DNA of 43,109 bases from DTQF01 sp038874185. GTDB lineage: Archaea > Micrarchaeota > Micrarchaeia > CABMEP01. Below the pieces are notes generated by a model. It did no database searches and was not told where the DNA came from. It saw only the letters and a program-made list of their open reading frames with translations. The DNA lies in assembly GCA_038874185.1 (NCBI GenBank), contig JAVZCX010000003.1, forward strand, positions 1-43,109. Direction: 5' to 3'. Positions 24,153 through 32,068 of this stretch are shown one piece after another. Position numbers and translations under genes: made by a program. Numbering within the stretch: position 1 is the stretch's first letter; every line of letters begins with the position of its first letter.

Positions 24153-24647
24153 ATGGTGGAAGCAATTATAGATATTCCCTCTGGATTGAGCGTCGAAATA
24201 GGAAAGGATTCATTCACAGTATCTGGTCCTAAGGGAAAAGTGTCATATAAATTTAGAGATGTTACTGTTTCAAACGATGCTGGAAAGGTAAAGATATCTG
24301 GAGATTCAAAGGCTATTGTAAATACGACAGAGGCGCTTTTCAAATCAGCATTGAAAGGAGTCACAGAAGGTTATACATTAAAGCTTCAGATGGTATACGC
24401 ACACTTTCCATTCACTCTTGAGCAGAAGGGTTCCCAGATCCTCATAAAGAATTTCCTTGGAGAGAAGAATCCAAGAAAAGCGAATATTGTGGGGGACACG
24501 AAGATGAAAGTTGAAAAAGAATTCATAATCCTGACTGGCCCAGACAAGCACGCAGTAGGGCAAACCGCAGCAAATCTCAAGAATGCAACATACATTAAAG
24601 AAAAGGATCCTAGAGTGTTCCAAGATGGGATATATGACCCATTATAG
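24153..24647 (+). CDS. rpl6: 50S ribosomal protein L6
   Basis: Protein of the L7/L12 stalk base (164 aa). Two related domains are visible: IDIPSGLSVEIGKDSFTVSGPKGKVSYKF, then FPFTLEQKGSQILIKNFLGEKNPRKANI. The C-terminus is KDPRVFQDGIYDPL. AGGTGTTAAT precedes the ATG. Confidence 0.96.
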   Translation: MVEAIIDIPSGLSVEIGKDSFTVSGPKGKVSYKFRDVTVSNDAGKVKISGDSKAIVNTTEALFKSALKGVTEGYTLKLQMVYAHFPFTLEQKGSQILIKNFLGEKNPRKANIVGDTKMKVEKEFIILTGPDKHAVGQTAANLKNATYIKEKDPRVFQDGIYDPL

Positions 24648-24700
24648 AGTGCATTTGTTTATGTTTAAATGCTAATAAATTATAATCAAGGTGTTATATT

Positions 24701-25057
24701 ATGAGAAAACATCCAAAATTCCTACCACCTAACTATGGAAGAAAGAAAAGAGTTAAGATGAGGTGGAGAAAACCAAGGGGAATAGACAACAAGAAAAGAG
24801 TGGGCAAGAAGATAATGGGAGCATCTCCTAAGATAGGATGGAGAAGCGCAAGAAATGATAGAGATTTTCATCCTTCTGGCGTTAAAGAGATTCTTGTGCG
24901 CTCATTAAAGGACATGGATGGAATTCCTGAGAAAGGATTTGCGATAAGAATCGCAGCCGCAGTCGGCGCTAAGAAGAGAGAATTGATCATAAAGAAAGCA
25001 AAAGAGATGAAGATCGAGGTTCTCAATCCCATAAGCGCAAAGCACCAAAAGCAGTGA
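24701..25057 (+). CDS. rpl32e: 50S ribosomal protein L32e
   Basis: Archaeal/eukaryotic large-subunit protein (118 aa). RKHPKFLPPNYGRKKRVKMRWRKPRGIDNKKR and SPKIGWRSARNDRDFHPSGVKEILV match the family core. It lacks a long N-terminal extension. AAGGTGTTATATT precedes the ATG. Confidence 0.95.
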   Translation: MRKHPKFLPPNYGRKKRVKMRWRKPRGIDNKKRVGKKIMGASPKIGWRSARNDRDFHPSGVKEILVRSLKDMDGIPEKGFAIRIAAAVGAKKRELIIKKAKEMKIEVLNPISAKHQKQ

Positions 25058-25080
25058 TTGTATATTCGTAGGTGAAATTT

Positions 25081-25554
25081 ATGTCAATGTCATCAATAAA
25101 AAGAATGGCATCCCAAATAACGGGTGCAGGAATAAGCAGGATAAAGTTCGATTCATCTAGATTATCTGAAATAGAGAAAGCAGTCACAAAAGACGATGTT
25201 CGAGCTCTCATAAAGCAGAAAGCAATATTGGTTGAAAAGAAGAAAGGAGTATCTAGAGCAATAGGTAGAATCCATGATGAAGAAAGAAGGCTAGGAAGAG
25301 CTCACAAAACTGCAAGAAGAAGAGGAACCCATTCTGCAAGAGCTGGAGGAAAAGAGGTTTGGGTTAATAGAATAAGAGCACAAAGAGAGCTGATCAAGTC
25401 ATTCAAGAAGAGAGGTTTGTTCGTGAGCAATGCAGCATATAGAGAAACTTATCTGAAGATTAAAGGAGGAGCGTTCCCTGACAGATCAAGAGTTCTTCTC
25501 TATCTGACAGAGAAAGGATACCTCAAACCAAAGCCGACAAAGGAGAAGAAATAA
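25081..25554 (+). CDS. rpl19e: 50S ribosomal protein L19e
   Basis: Archaeal/eukaryotic large-subunit protein (157 aa). The N-terminal globular domain ends near IKQKAILVEKKKGVSRAIGR. The RRLGRAHKTARRRGTHSARAGGKEVWVNRIRAQRELIKSF segment is the typical basic extended helix. GTAGGTGAAATTT precedes the ATG at 25081; the GTG at 25072 lies inside this site. Confidence 0.96.
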   Translation: MSMSSIKRMASQITGAGISRIKFDSSRLSEIEKAVTKDDVRALIKQKAILVEKKKGVSRAIGRIHDEERRLGRAHKTARRRGTHSARAGGKEVWVNRIRAQRELIKSFKKRGLFVSNAAYRETYLKIKGGAFPDRSRVLLYLTEKGYLKPKPTKEKK

Positions 25555-25621
25555 CTGATGCAAATTTAGTATTATTACGAGTATATAATATTAGATTATA
25601 TTGAAAATAGAAGTGATAATT

Positions 25622-26239
25622 ATGGCAAAGGCAACAGGACCGACATACAAATTGGCGTTCAAGAGAAGAAGGCTTAATCTCACCAATTACAGAAAGAGAT
25701 TGGCATTACTTAAGTCTGGTCTTCCAAGATTTGTTGTAAGGAAGACAAACAGAAACATATTAGTGCAGTGCATAGGTTTCACACCTAATCATGATGAAGT
25801 GATTGCAAGAGCAGATGCAAGCGAGCTTGCAAAATATGGATGGAAGCAATCCGCGAATCTGCCTTCTGCATACTTAGTCGGCTTCATGTGCGCAAAGAGG
25901 GCATTGGCTGCAGGCAAGAAGTCAGTTGTTCTTGATTCCGGTCTGCACACACCTTCAAAAGGTTCATTCCTTTTTGCATGCGTGAAGGGAGCAATTGATG
26001 CAGGATTAGAGATTCCAGTTGGAGAGATAGAATTTGATGAGGAGAGAATAAGCGGAAAGCACATATCTGATTACGCAAAGCAAATTTCAGGAACTGAAAA
26101 GTACAACAAACTCTTCTCACAATATCTGAAGAAAGGAATAAAACCAGAAGAGATTAATTCAGTATTTGAAAAGGTTAAGGAGCAGATCTCAAAAGAGAAC
26201 TTTGGAGAAACCACTGGAAAGAAAAGCAAGAAGGCATAA
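25622..26239 (+). CDS. rpl18: 50S ribosomal protein L18
   Basis: 5S rRNA-binding protein (205 aa, archaeal/eukaryotic L5-type length). AKATGPTYKLAFKRRRLNLTNYRKRLALLKSGLPRFVVRKTNRNI is the archaeal N-terminus; AYLVGFMCAKRALAAGKKSVVLDSGLHTPSKGSFLFACVKGAIDAGLEIP is the conserved core. GAAGTGATAATT sets the start at 25622. Confidence 0.96.
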   Translation: MAKATGPTYKLAFKRRRLNLTNYRKRLALLKSGLPRFVVRKTNRNILVQCIGFTPNHDEVIARADASELAKYGWKQSANLPSAYLVGFMCAKRALAAGKKSVVLDSGLHTPSKGSFLFACVKGAIDAGLEIPVGEIEFDEERISGKHISDYAKQISGTEKYNKLFSQYLKKGIKPEEINSVFEKVKEQISKENFGETTGKKSKKA

Positions 26240-26302
26240 GATATGGACTTCTTGATGCATCATGGTGTTAATTGAAGTTTGATATTGTATGAGGTTGATT
26301 TG

Positions 26303-26965
26303 ATGAAACTTAGGAAAGGAAAACAAAAAAGAGCTTCGGCAGTTGAGCAGTCTTTATTAGATTCATGGAATCCTAAGACAGAACTTGGAAGAAAAGTAAA
26401 GGCAAAGGAAATAGTTAACCTTTCTGACATTCTTAAATCAGGAAAGCCGATATTGGAATCAGAGATAGTTGATGTTTTATTGCCAAATCTTATGCAGGAA
26501 ACAATTGAATTGTCCTCCACCCAGCGTATGACTGACTCTGGCAGAAAGGCAAAATACAGGGCAGTTGTAGTGGTTGGAGACGGACAGGAATACATAGGCA
26601 TTGGTCAAGGAAAGGCTGACGAGGTAAGGCCTGCAATAGAGGCAGCAGTAAGAGATGCAAAATACAACATAGTTCATATAAACCTTGGTTGCGGTTCATC
26701 ACAGTGCGACTGCGGGTCAAAGCATTCGCTTCCAATTCAGATCACAGGAAAGCATGGTGGAGTTAAGATCACATTAAGACCTGCGCCAAGAGGAACTGGA
26801 ATAGTAGCAAACAGGATTGTCAAGAAGGTTCTTCAGCTTGCAGGAGTCAAGGACATCTGGACAAAGGCAGAGGGAAGAACAAAGAACAGGTTCAACACCT
26901 CTATGGCTGTAGTAGATGCTCTTGATCAGCTAAACAGAATAAGGGTTAAGAAAGAATTCAGTTAG
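26303..26965 (+). CDS. rps5: 30S ribosomal protein S5
   Basis: Small-subunit protein in the decoding region (220 aa, archaeal length). The S5 double-stranded RNA-binding domain has RMTDSGRKAKYRAVVVVGDGQEYIGIGQGKADEVRPAIEAAVRDAKYNI. The C-terminal domain has RPAPRGTGIVANRIVKKVLQLAGVKDIWTKAEGRTKNRFN. GAGGTTGATTTG precedes the ATG at 26303. Confidence 0.97.
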   Translation: MKLRKGKQKRASAVEQSLLDSWNPKTELGRKVKAKEIVNLSDILKSGKPILESEIVDVLLPNLMQETIELSSTQRMTDSGRKAKYRAVVVVGDGQEYIGIGQGKADEVRPAIEAAVRDAKYNIVHINLGCGSSQCDCGSKHSLPIQITGKHGGVKITLRPAPRGTGIVANRIVKKVLQLAGVKDIWTKAEGRTKNRFNTSMAVVDALDQLNRIRVKKEFS

Positions 26966-27041
26966 ATTTATGTATATCTGAAATATTTGAGATCTGAAAA
27001 AAAAAATGAAAAATTATGTTTAAACATATGAAGTGGTTGAT

Positions 27042-27464
27042 ATGGTTATAGCAATAGTTCGTGTTCGTGGTGTTGCAGGCATAAAGCCTGACATCAGAAA
27101 GACAATGGAACTTCTTAGATTGAACAAGAAGCATCACTGTGTTGTTTATCCGAAAATGACAAAGCAGTTAGAGGGAATGCTAAAGGTAGCTAAGGATTAC
27201 ATCACTTGGGGAGAGATAAGCCAAGAAACCCTCAAAGAGCTGGTTTCAAAGAGAGGAAGACTCCCTGGAGACAAGAGAGTGGATGGAAAGGATGTTGATG
27301 CAATAGCGAAGTCAATTGAAAAAGGAGAGGAAGTAAAGATAAAGCCTGTTTTTAGGCTTCACTCTCCAAGAAAAGGATGGGAAAACATAAAGCTTAGATA
27401 CCCTGAAGGCGCTCTCGGCCCAAGAGGAAAAGAGATGGATGAATTAATATTAAGAATGGTGTGA
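27042..27464 (+). CDS. rpl30: 50S ribosomal protein L30
   Basis: Large-subunit protein (140 aa, archaeal L30/eukaryotic L7 type, longer than bacterial). IAIVRVRGVAGIKPDIRKTMELLRLNKKHHCVVYP is diagnostic, and FRLHSPRKGWENIKLRYPEGALG is the archaeal C-terminal motif. GTGGTTGAT precedes the ATG at 27042. Confidence 0.96.
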   Translation: MVIAIVRVRGVAGIKPDIRKTMELLRLNKKHHCVVYPKMTKQLEGMLKVAKDYITWGEISQETLKELVSKRGRLPGDKRVDGKDVDAIAKSIEKGEEVKIKPVFRLHSPRKGWENIKLRYPEGALGPRGKEMDELILRMV

Positions 27465-27507
27465 TAATCCATTACGGAATTGAATTTTGATTAAATTGGT
27501 GATACTT

Positions 27508-27945
27508 ATGGTAAGAAGAGTTAAGAGCAAATACAAGAAATATCTCGCAGGAAGGACGTTTGGAGCAGGAAATACAAAGAATAGAAGAGGAAAAGGAAGC
27601 AGAGGAGGAAAAGGATATGCGGGAGCGCACAAGCACAGATGGGCATGGATACTCAAGCACGAGCCAGATCACTTTGGAAAGCACGGTTTCGTAAACAGGA
27701 ACGCATCTCCAAAACTAGAATGCATTAATGTAAGAGAAATAAACGACAAGGCAACTGCAGGAAAGCTTGAGAAATCAGGTTCAATGTTTGTTTTCAATTT
27801 CCCTGGGAAGATACTTGGTTCAGGTTCAATATCTGTTCCAGTAAATGTCAAGGCAGTAGCAGCAACAGAATCTGCAAAGAAAAAGATAGAAGCAGCTGGA
27901 GGCAAATTGGAAGCAAAGATAGTGGGTGCAGAAGAAAACCAATGA
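27508..27945 (+). CDS. rpl15: 50S ribosomal protein L15
   Basis: Large-subunit protein (145 aa, archaeal type). The glycine- and lysine-rich N-terminus TFGAGNTKNRRGKGSRGGKGYAGAHKHRW is the extended 23S-binding part. The C-terminal domain has VPVNVKAVAATESAKKKIEAAGGKLE. TTGGTGATACTT precedes the ATG at 27508. SecY follows after 145 bp that hold repeats and possibly a promoter. Confidence 0.95.
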   Translation: MVRRVKSKYKKYLAGRTFGAGNTKNRRGKGSRGGKGYAGAHKHRWAWILKHEPDHFGKHGFVNRNASPKLECINVREINDKATAGKLEKSGSMFVFNFPGKILGSGSISVPVNVKAVAATESAKKKIEAAGGKLEAKIVGAEENQ

Positions 27946-27992
27946 TTTCTCTGATAAACCATGTAGATCTATAATTTCATTGATATAATTAA

Positions 27993-28030
27993 TTTGATTA
28001 TCAGATTTGATTATCAAATTTGATTATTGG
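27993..28030. repeat. Three 13-bp direct repeats upstream of secY
   Basis: TTTGATTATCAGA (27993-28005), TTTGATTATCAAA (28006-28018) and TTTGATTATTGG (28019-28030) are tandem. The middle junction forms a perfect inverted repeat ATTTGA/TCAAAT around TTA. They lie between L15 and secY, 61 bp before the secY start. Confidence 0.7.
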
Positions 28031-28090
28031 TGAATCATATAATTATAATAAGATCACAATCAAAAAAGAAACAATGGAGAGGTGTATTAG

Positions 28091-29533
28091 TTGAAATTAA
28101 ATTTTATTGAACCAATAATTCCATTTCTTCCAGAAGTTAAAAATCCAGACAGGCCTTTAGGCTTAAATCAAAAGATATTCTGGACCCTTCTTGTACTTAT
28201 TCTGTATTTCACTATGTATCACATTGTTCCTTTTGCAGGTGAGCTTAAAGGAGGAACTTTTCTTGAATTCATTCAAACTGTTCTTGCAAGCAAAACAGGA
28301 ACGTTATTGACAATCGGTATTGGTCCAATAATTCTTGCATCAATCTTTTTGCAGCTTTTTGCAGGAGCAAAGCTTATTGAGTTTGATCCGCATGATCCTG
28401 CTGACAAGAGAAGATTCAGCGCAACCCAGAAGGTTCTTGCGATAGCGCTTTCAATAGTGGAGGCAGCATTGTTTGTAATCCCTGGAGTTTACGTTGGCCC
28501 AGATCCAAACTTTCCATCCGCATCCCTTGCAATGGGATTGATAGTAGCGCAGATCGCATTTACATCCATACTTTTGATATTCCTAGATGAAGTAGTTTCA
28601 AGATATGGAATTGGCTCTGGAATTTCATTATTCATCGCAGCAGGAGTTTCATTGGCAGTTGTGCAAGGTAGCATCTCATTAATATTCGGAGGCCATGGAA
28701 TAGATCCTGCACAGACGGTTCTTGGAAGATTAGCTGTAGGAGGTTCAGGTGCAATCCCATCTGCGCTCATAGCATTGTTGCCGATTGTATTTATGTTTGT
28801 CATAATAGGTCTTTCAGTATATGCAGAGGGAGTTAAAGTTGAAATTCCTTTGACATTCAGAGGATTTGGAACACGCTTCCCAGTGAAGCTTCTTTACGTT
28901 TCAGTTCTTCCAGTTATTCTTACATCAGCATTGCTAATGAATATCCAGCTTTTGTCAAGAGCTTTGCTTTACAACCACAGCTTTATGATAGGTGAGACAG
29001 ACATAATACCTTACATCGGATTGGTAGACGCAAATGGACAGTTGAGAGATGGAATTCTTTACATGATTTCACCTATAACAAACCCATTGTATGTTGGTTC
29101 TTATGAAGGTTATATAGCTACAATTTCAGGTTCAACTCCTTTGTTTGGAATACCAGAGATCGTACACATCTTGATCTATCTTATTGTTTATGTTACATTG
29201 TGTGTTATTTTTGGAAGGTTCTGGATGGAGGCATCAAATATGTCTGCATCTGCTGTCGCAGAGCAGATAACACAGACAGGCCTTTCTATCCCTGGCTTCA
29301 GGTCTGATCCAAGAATTATCGAGCAGCTTCTTGATAAGTATATAACAACTATTGCAATACTTGGAAGCATGTTCGTAGGTTTCCTTGCAGTGCTTGCAGA
29401 CCTTACTGGTGCAATAGGAACTGGAACAGGAATTCTTCTTACAGTTGGAATAATATCCAAGTTCTATGAAGATTTCAAGCAACAGAACCTTCTTGAAATG
29501 TATCCAGGAATTACAAAATTCTTGAAAGGTTAA
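28091..29533 (+). CDS. secY: Preprotein translocase subunit SecY
   Basis: Channel subunit of the Sec translocon in the cytoplasmic membrane (480 aa, archaeal length, about ten membrane segments). The plug region is near GGTFLEFIQTVLASKTGTLLTIGIGPIILASIFLQLFAGAKLI. RYGIGSGISLFIAAGV and the cytoplasmic SGSTPLFGIPEIV and GFRSDPRIIEQLLDKYI regions match archaeal SecY. The start codon is TTG, supported by GAGAGGTG 7 nt upstream. It follows L15 as in most archaea and bacteria. Confidence 0.97.
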   Translation: MKLNFIEPIIPFLPEVKNPDRPLGLNQKIFWTLLVLILYFTMYHIVPFAGELKGGTFLEFIQTVLASKTGTLLTIGIGPIILASIFLQLFAGAKLIEFDPHDPADKRRFSATQKVLAIALSIVEAALFVIPGVYVGPDPNFPSASLAMGLIVAQIAFTSILLIFLDEVVSRYGIGSGISLFIAAGVSLAVVQGSISLIFGGHGIDPAQTVLGRLAVGGSGAIPSALIALLPIVFMFVIIGLSVYAEGVKVEIPLTFRGFGTRFPVKLLYVSVLPVILTSALLMNIQLLSRALLYNHSFMIGETDIIPYIGLVDANGQLRDGILYMISPITNPLYVGSYEGYIATISGSTPLFGIPEIVHILIYLIVYVTLCVIFGRFWMEASNMSASAVAEQITQTGLSIPGFRSDPRIIEQLLDKYITTIAILGSMFVGFLAVLADLTGAIGTGTGILLTVGIISKFYEDFKQQNLLEMYPGITKFLKG

Positions 29534-29579
29534 TCGCTTTAATATATTGAAAATCTTCTCTTTATAGGCGGTGCGATAA

Positions 29580-30170
29580 ATGATTGTTATAATGGGACTT
29601 CCTGGAGTCGGGAAGTCTACAATTCTCAGAGAGCTAATAAAGAAAAATAAAAAAATTTCAGTACTAAATTATGGAGACATTGTTTTAAGGTTTGCAAAAA
29701 ATCAATTTAATGTAACAAATAGAGACGAAATCAACAATCTGCCAGAATCACAGCATAAAAAAATTCAGAATTTAGCAATATCTGAAATAAATTCTATAGA
29801 AAAAAAAGAATCAAAAATTGGACGTATACTTTTTCTTGACACCCATGCTGCTCTAAAAAAGCCCTCGGGCTATATGCCTGGATTGTCATACGAACTTCTT
29901 TCTTCAGTGCCTATCGATGCGTTTATTTTTATAGACGCCCCAACCAATGAGATTCTTGAAAGAAGGGAATCGGATGTTAGCAGAAAACGCCCAACTTTCA
30001 CTGCCAATGACATCAATGCTCTTCGCGAGGTTTCTCTTTCGATGATAAATGTTTATTCTGCAGCAACCGGAAAACCTTATTACATTATTATAAATAAAAA
30101 AGGAAAGCTAAAGGAAAGCGTGATGGAATTGGATAGAATTATATCTAAAATTTATTCATGGAAAATATAG
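29580..30170 (+). CDS. adkA: Archaeal adenylate kinase
   Basis: Converts ATP and AMP to two ADP (196 aa). This is the archaeal AdkA type, not the bacterial one with a LID insertion. The P-loop GLPGVGKST is at 6-14. LNYGDIV and FLDTHAALKKPSGYMPGL contain the AMP-site residues, and RRESDVSRKRP is the short lid. It follows secY in the usual archaeal order, 46 bp apart. Confidence 0.95.
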   Translation: MIVIMGLPGVGKSTILRELIKKNKKISVLNYGDIVLRFAKNQFNVTNRDEINNLPESQHKKIQNLAISEINSIEKKESKIGRILFLDTHAALKKPSGYMPGLSYELLSSVPIDAFIFIDAPTNEILERRESDVSRKRPTFTANDINALREVSLSMINVYSAATGKPYYIIINKKGKLKESVMELDRIISKIYSWKI

Positions 30171-30210
30171 AGATATCTATAAAAGACATATGTATCTTTA
30201 TTTTTACTCA

Positions 30211-30326
30211 TTTCAAAATATTTTTATATTTCAAAAGATTTTTATATTCTGTTTGCATTTATATTATGTCATGCTTTATATTATGTCATGCTTATACATC
30301 TATATTCAAGTACATCTACATTCAAG
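30211..30326. repeat. Three adjacent tandem duplications
   Basis: Three unrelated units are each duplicated head to tail in 116 bp: an 18-mer (30211-30228, 30229-30246; 17 of 18 alike), a 17-mer TTTATATTATGTCATGC (30258-30274, 30275-30291; identical), and a 16-mer (TACATCTATATTCAAG at 30295-30310, TACATCTACATTCAAG at 30311-30326; 15 of 16). They fill the 214-bp gap between adkA and the DUF106 gene, which otherwise has no gene. Confidence 0.85.
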
Positions 30327-30384
30327 TTGTTCGATGGTTTAATTATGATAAATCTTAAAAATCTGAGGTAAAAGGTGGATTTAT

Positions 30385-30870
30385 ATGGATACGTCAGTTA
30401 TGATAATAATTTCAGTTACTGCTGTAATATCATCGTTTGCAATAACATATGTTCTTAAAAAATTGAACATTTCGACAAGGATGCAGGAAATACAAAAATT
30501 TAACAACGAATTGAATAAGGAATATTTCAAGGCATTGGCAAAGAAAGATATGAAAAAGCTCGATGAACTTGAGCCTAAGCTGAAGGAGTCCCAGAAAAAT
30601 TCCTTTGAGCTTCTCAAGCTTCAATTCATGTCTTTAGCAATTCTTCTTCCATTTGCAATGCTAGTTCCCCCCTTTATCCAATCTTCGTTCTCTAATTTCA
30701 CAATAACGCTTCCATTTCAGATCCCAGTTCCATTTAGGCCCACCTTATTTAGTGTTACATTTAGAGATACATTCGGTGCATACGGTTGGTTCTGGCTTTC
30801 ATTTATTTTCCTAGGAGGTTTCGCCCAGCTTTTAGTAGGTAAAATTAAAGGTAAAGAAAAGAAGAATTGA
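30385..30870 (+). CDS. DUF106 membrane protein, EMC3/YidC-like insertase
   Basis: Archaeal member of the Oxa1/YidC/EMC3/Get1 membrane-protein insertase superfamily (161 aa). Three hydrophobic segments are visible: about 5-25, 75-95 and 125-150. The cytoplasmic coiled coil between the first two (RMQEIQKFNNELNKEYFKALAKKDMKKLDELEPKLKESQKN) is typical. Archaeal homologues contact ribosomes. Position after secY-adkA is conserved. AAAGGTGGATTTAT precedes the ATG. Confidence 0.9.
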   Translation: MDTSVMIIISVTAVISSFAITYVLKKLNISTRMQEIQKFNNELNKEYFKALAKKDMKKLDELEPKLKESQKNSFELLKLQFMSLAILLPFAMLVPPFIQSSFSNFTITLPFQIPVPFRPTLFSVTFRDTFGAYGWFWLSFIFLGGFAQLLVGKIKGKEKKN

Positions 30871-30920
30871 CATCATTTTAAATCCAATTTTCTAAATGTT
30901 TTCCAAAGAGAGGAGATTGT

Positions 30921-31445
30921 ATGGTTGAAATAATCTGTATAAGCGGATTGGTTGGATCAGGAAAGGATACAGTAGCAGATCTTGTTGCGAAAAAACTAGG
31001 TTTCAATAGAGTAAAGCTTTCATTCAAGGATGCAGCAAAGCAGATGGGCATATCTCTTATGGAGTACCATGCTTATGTTGAGAAAGACCTTACTATCGAC
31101 AGAGAATTTGACAAGATGGTTTCAAAGGAGGCAAGGAAAACAGACTCAGTAATCTCGACTTGGTTAGGCCCATGGCTTCTGCCAGAGGCAAAATTAAGAG
31201 TCTGGTTGTCTGCTTCTCAAAAGGTAAGAGCTGAAAGGATTTCTATAAGGGATGGAATGGGACTAAGACAGGCAATGAAGCACGTTCAAGAGAGAGACAA
31301 TCATAATAGAGGAAGATACCTTGCATTGTATGGAATAGATATTTTCGTACATTCAAATTTCGATCTTGAGATAAATACAGAGAAATTTACACCCGAGCAG
31401 ATCGCAGAGATCGTTGTAGCAGCATACAAGTCAAGGAAAAAATAA
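30921..31445 (+). CDS. cmk: Cytidylate kinase, archaeal type
   Basis: Phosphorylates CMP or dCMP with ATP (174 aa). The P-loop GLVGSGKDT is at 9-17, and the RVWLSASQKVRAERISIRDG and HVQERDNHNRGRYLALYGID segments match the archaeal Cmk family. GAGGAGATTGT precedes the ATG. In many archaea L34e lies before it and L14e after it; both are missing here. Confidence 0.93.
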   Translation: MVEIICISGLVGSGKDTVADLVAKKLGFNRVKLSFKDAAKQMGISLMEYHAYVEKDLTIDREFDKMVSKEARKTDSVISTWLGPWLLPEAKLRVWLSASQKVRAERISIRDGMGLRQAMKHVQERDNHNRGRYLALYGIDIFVHSNFDLEINTEKFTPEQIAEIVVAAYKSRKK

Positions 31446-31463
31446 TATAATAATCGAGAGGTC

Positions 31464-31510
31464 AAATACTAATCTTTTTAAATTTAAACAGTCAATAATT
31501 GTTAGTATTT
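31464..31510. repeat. 9-bp inverted repeat before the tRNA gene
   Basis: AAATACTAA (31464-31472) and TTAGTATTT (31502-31510) are exact reverse complements 29 nt apart. They enclose TTTTTAAATTTAAAC. This may be the terminator of cmk or a promoter element for tRNA-Arg. Confidence 0.45.
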
Positions 31511-31539
31511 TTAATGCAGTTATACAATATATATCTCAT

Positions 31540-31688
31540 GGGCCCATAGCTCAGCCTGGATAGAGCGGCAGCCTTCTAAGAAACTCTTTTAAGAAAAGAG
31601 TTTCATCAGAGGGTTTTTGATGAAACTTTCTTAAAGGGAAAGTTTCGAAGCAAGCTGAAGGTCGAGGGTTCGAATCCCTCTGGGCCCG
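31540..31688 (+). tRNA. tRNA-Arg(UCU) with a 74-nt intron
   Basis: Acceptor GGGCCCA pairs with TGGGCCC; the D stem is GCTC/GAGC; the T arm is GAGGG-TTCGAAT-CCCTC; the discriminator is G. The anticodon stem GCAGC and loop C-T-TCT-A give anticodon UCU (31575-31577). An intron interrupts the loop after position 37, at about 31579-31652, the canonical archaeal site. Exon 2 resumes with A-GCTGA. G27 faces A43, the only imperfect stem pair. CCA is not encoded. The intron can form hairpins of 11 and 9 bp. The exact splice sites should fit a bulge-helix-bulge motif, which I did not fold in detail. Confidence 0.92.
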
Positions 31689-31722
31689 CTTAGTCAATCT
31701 GAATGGCATCCGAGGTGGTTTT

Positions 31723-31986
31723 ATGCCTAAGAACGATAAAGAACAGAAAATTTCCCAGATAATATCACTTATTGATCTTATGCTCGAAGACATGAGCGTC
31801 CCAAGAAATGTAAAGAAAGCAATTGAGGATGCAAAAAAGAGATTGACGGAGAAAGGAGACCCGACAATCAGAGCAGGAGCAGCTATTTATTACATTCAAG
31901 AAATAAGCGAAGATATAAACCTTCCTCAGCATGCAAGAACCCAGGTATGGCAGATTCTTTCTGCATTAGAATCTATTTCTAATTAG
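31723..31986 (+). CDS. UPF0147 family protein
   Basis: Small helical archaeal protein of unknown function (87 aa). SQIISLIDLMLEDMSVPRNVKKAIEDAKKRL and PTIRAGAAIYYIQEISEDINLPQHARTQVWQILSALESI match the whole family. GAGGTGGTTTT precedes the ATG. Its last 101 bp are duplicated at 33597-33697. Confidence 0.93.
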   Translation: MPKNDKEQKISQIISLIDLMLEDMSVPRNVKKAIEDAKKRLTEKGDPTIRAGAAIYYIQEISEDINLPQHARTQVWQILSALESISN

Positions 31987-32011
31987 TTTTATTTTCTAAC
32001 TAGATTATTCC

Positions 32012-32037
32012 TATAATTTATAATTTATAATTTTTTT
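32012..32037 (+). terminator. Oligo-T terminator after UPF0147
   Basis: Three ATAATTT units run into seven T's (32031-32037) just after the UPF0147 stop. A T-run at this place fits archaeal intrinsic termination and would limit read-through into the convergent gene. Confidence 0.5.
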
Positions 32038-32068
32038 AATCTTGACCTTATTCTCTCCATCCTTTATT

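Noticed and set aside
30158..30358. 66-codon frame after adkA
   Set aside because: It consists of the tandem repeats read as protein, Phe/Tyr/Ile-rich, with no ribosome-binding site.
31551..31793. 80-codon minus-strand frame across the tRNA gene
   Set aside because: Its translation (RDSNPRPSA) is the usual artefact of reading a tRNA T-arm on the wrong strand, and it overlaps the start of UPF0147.
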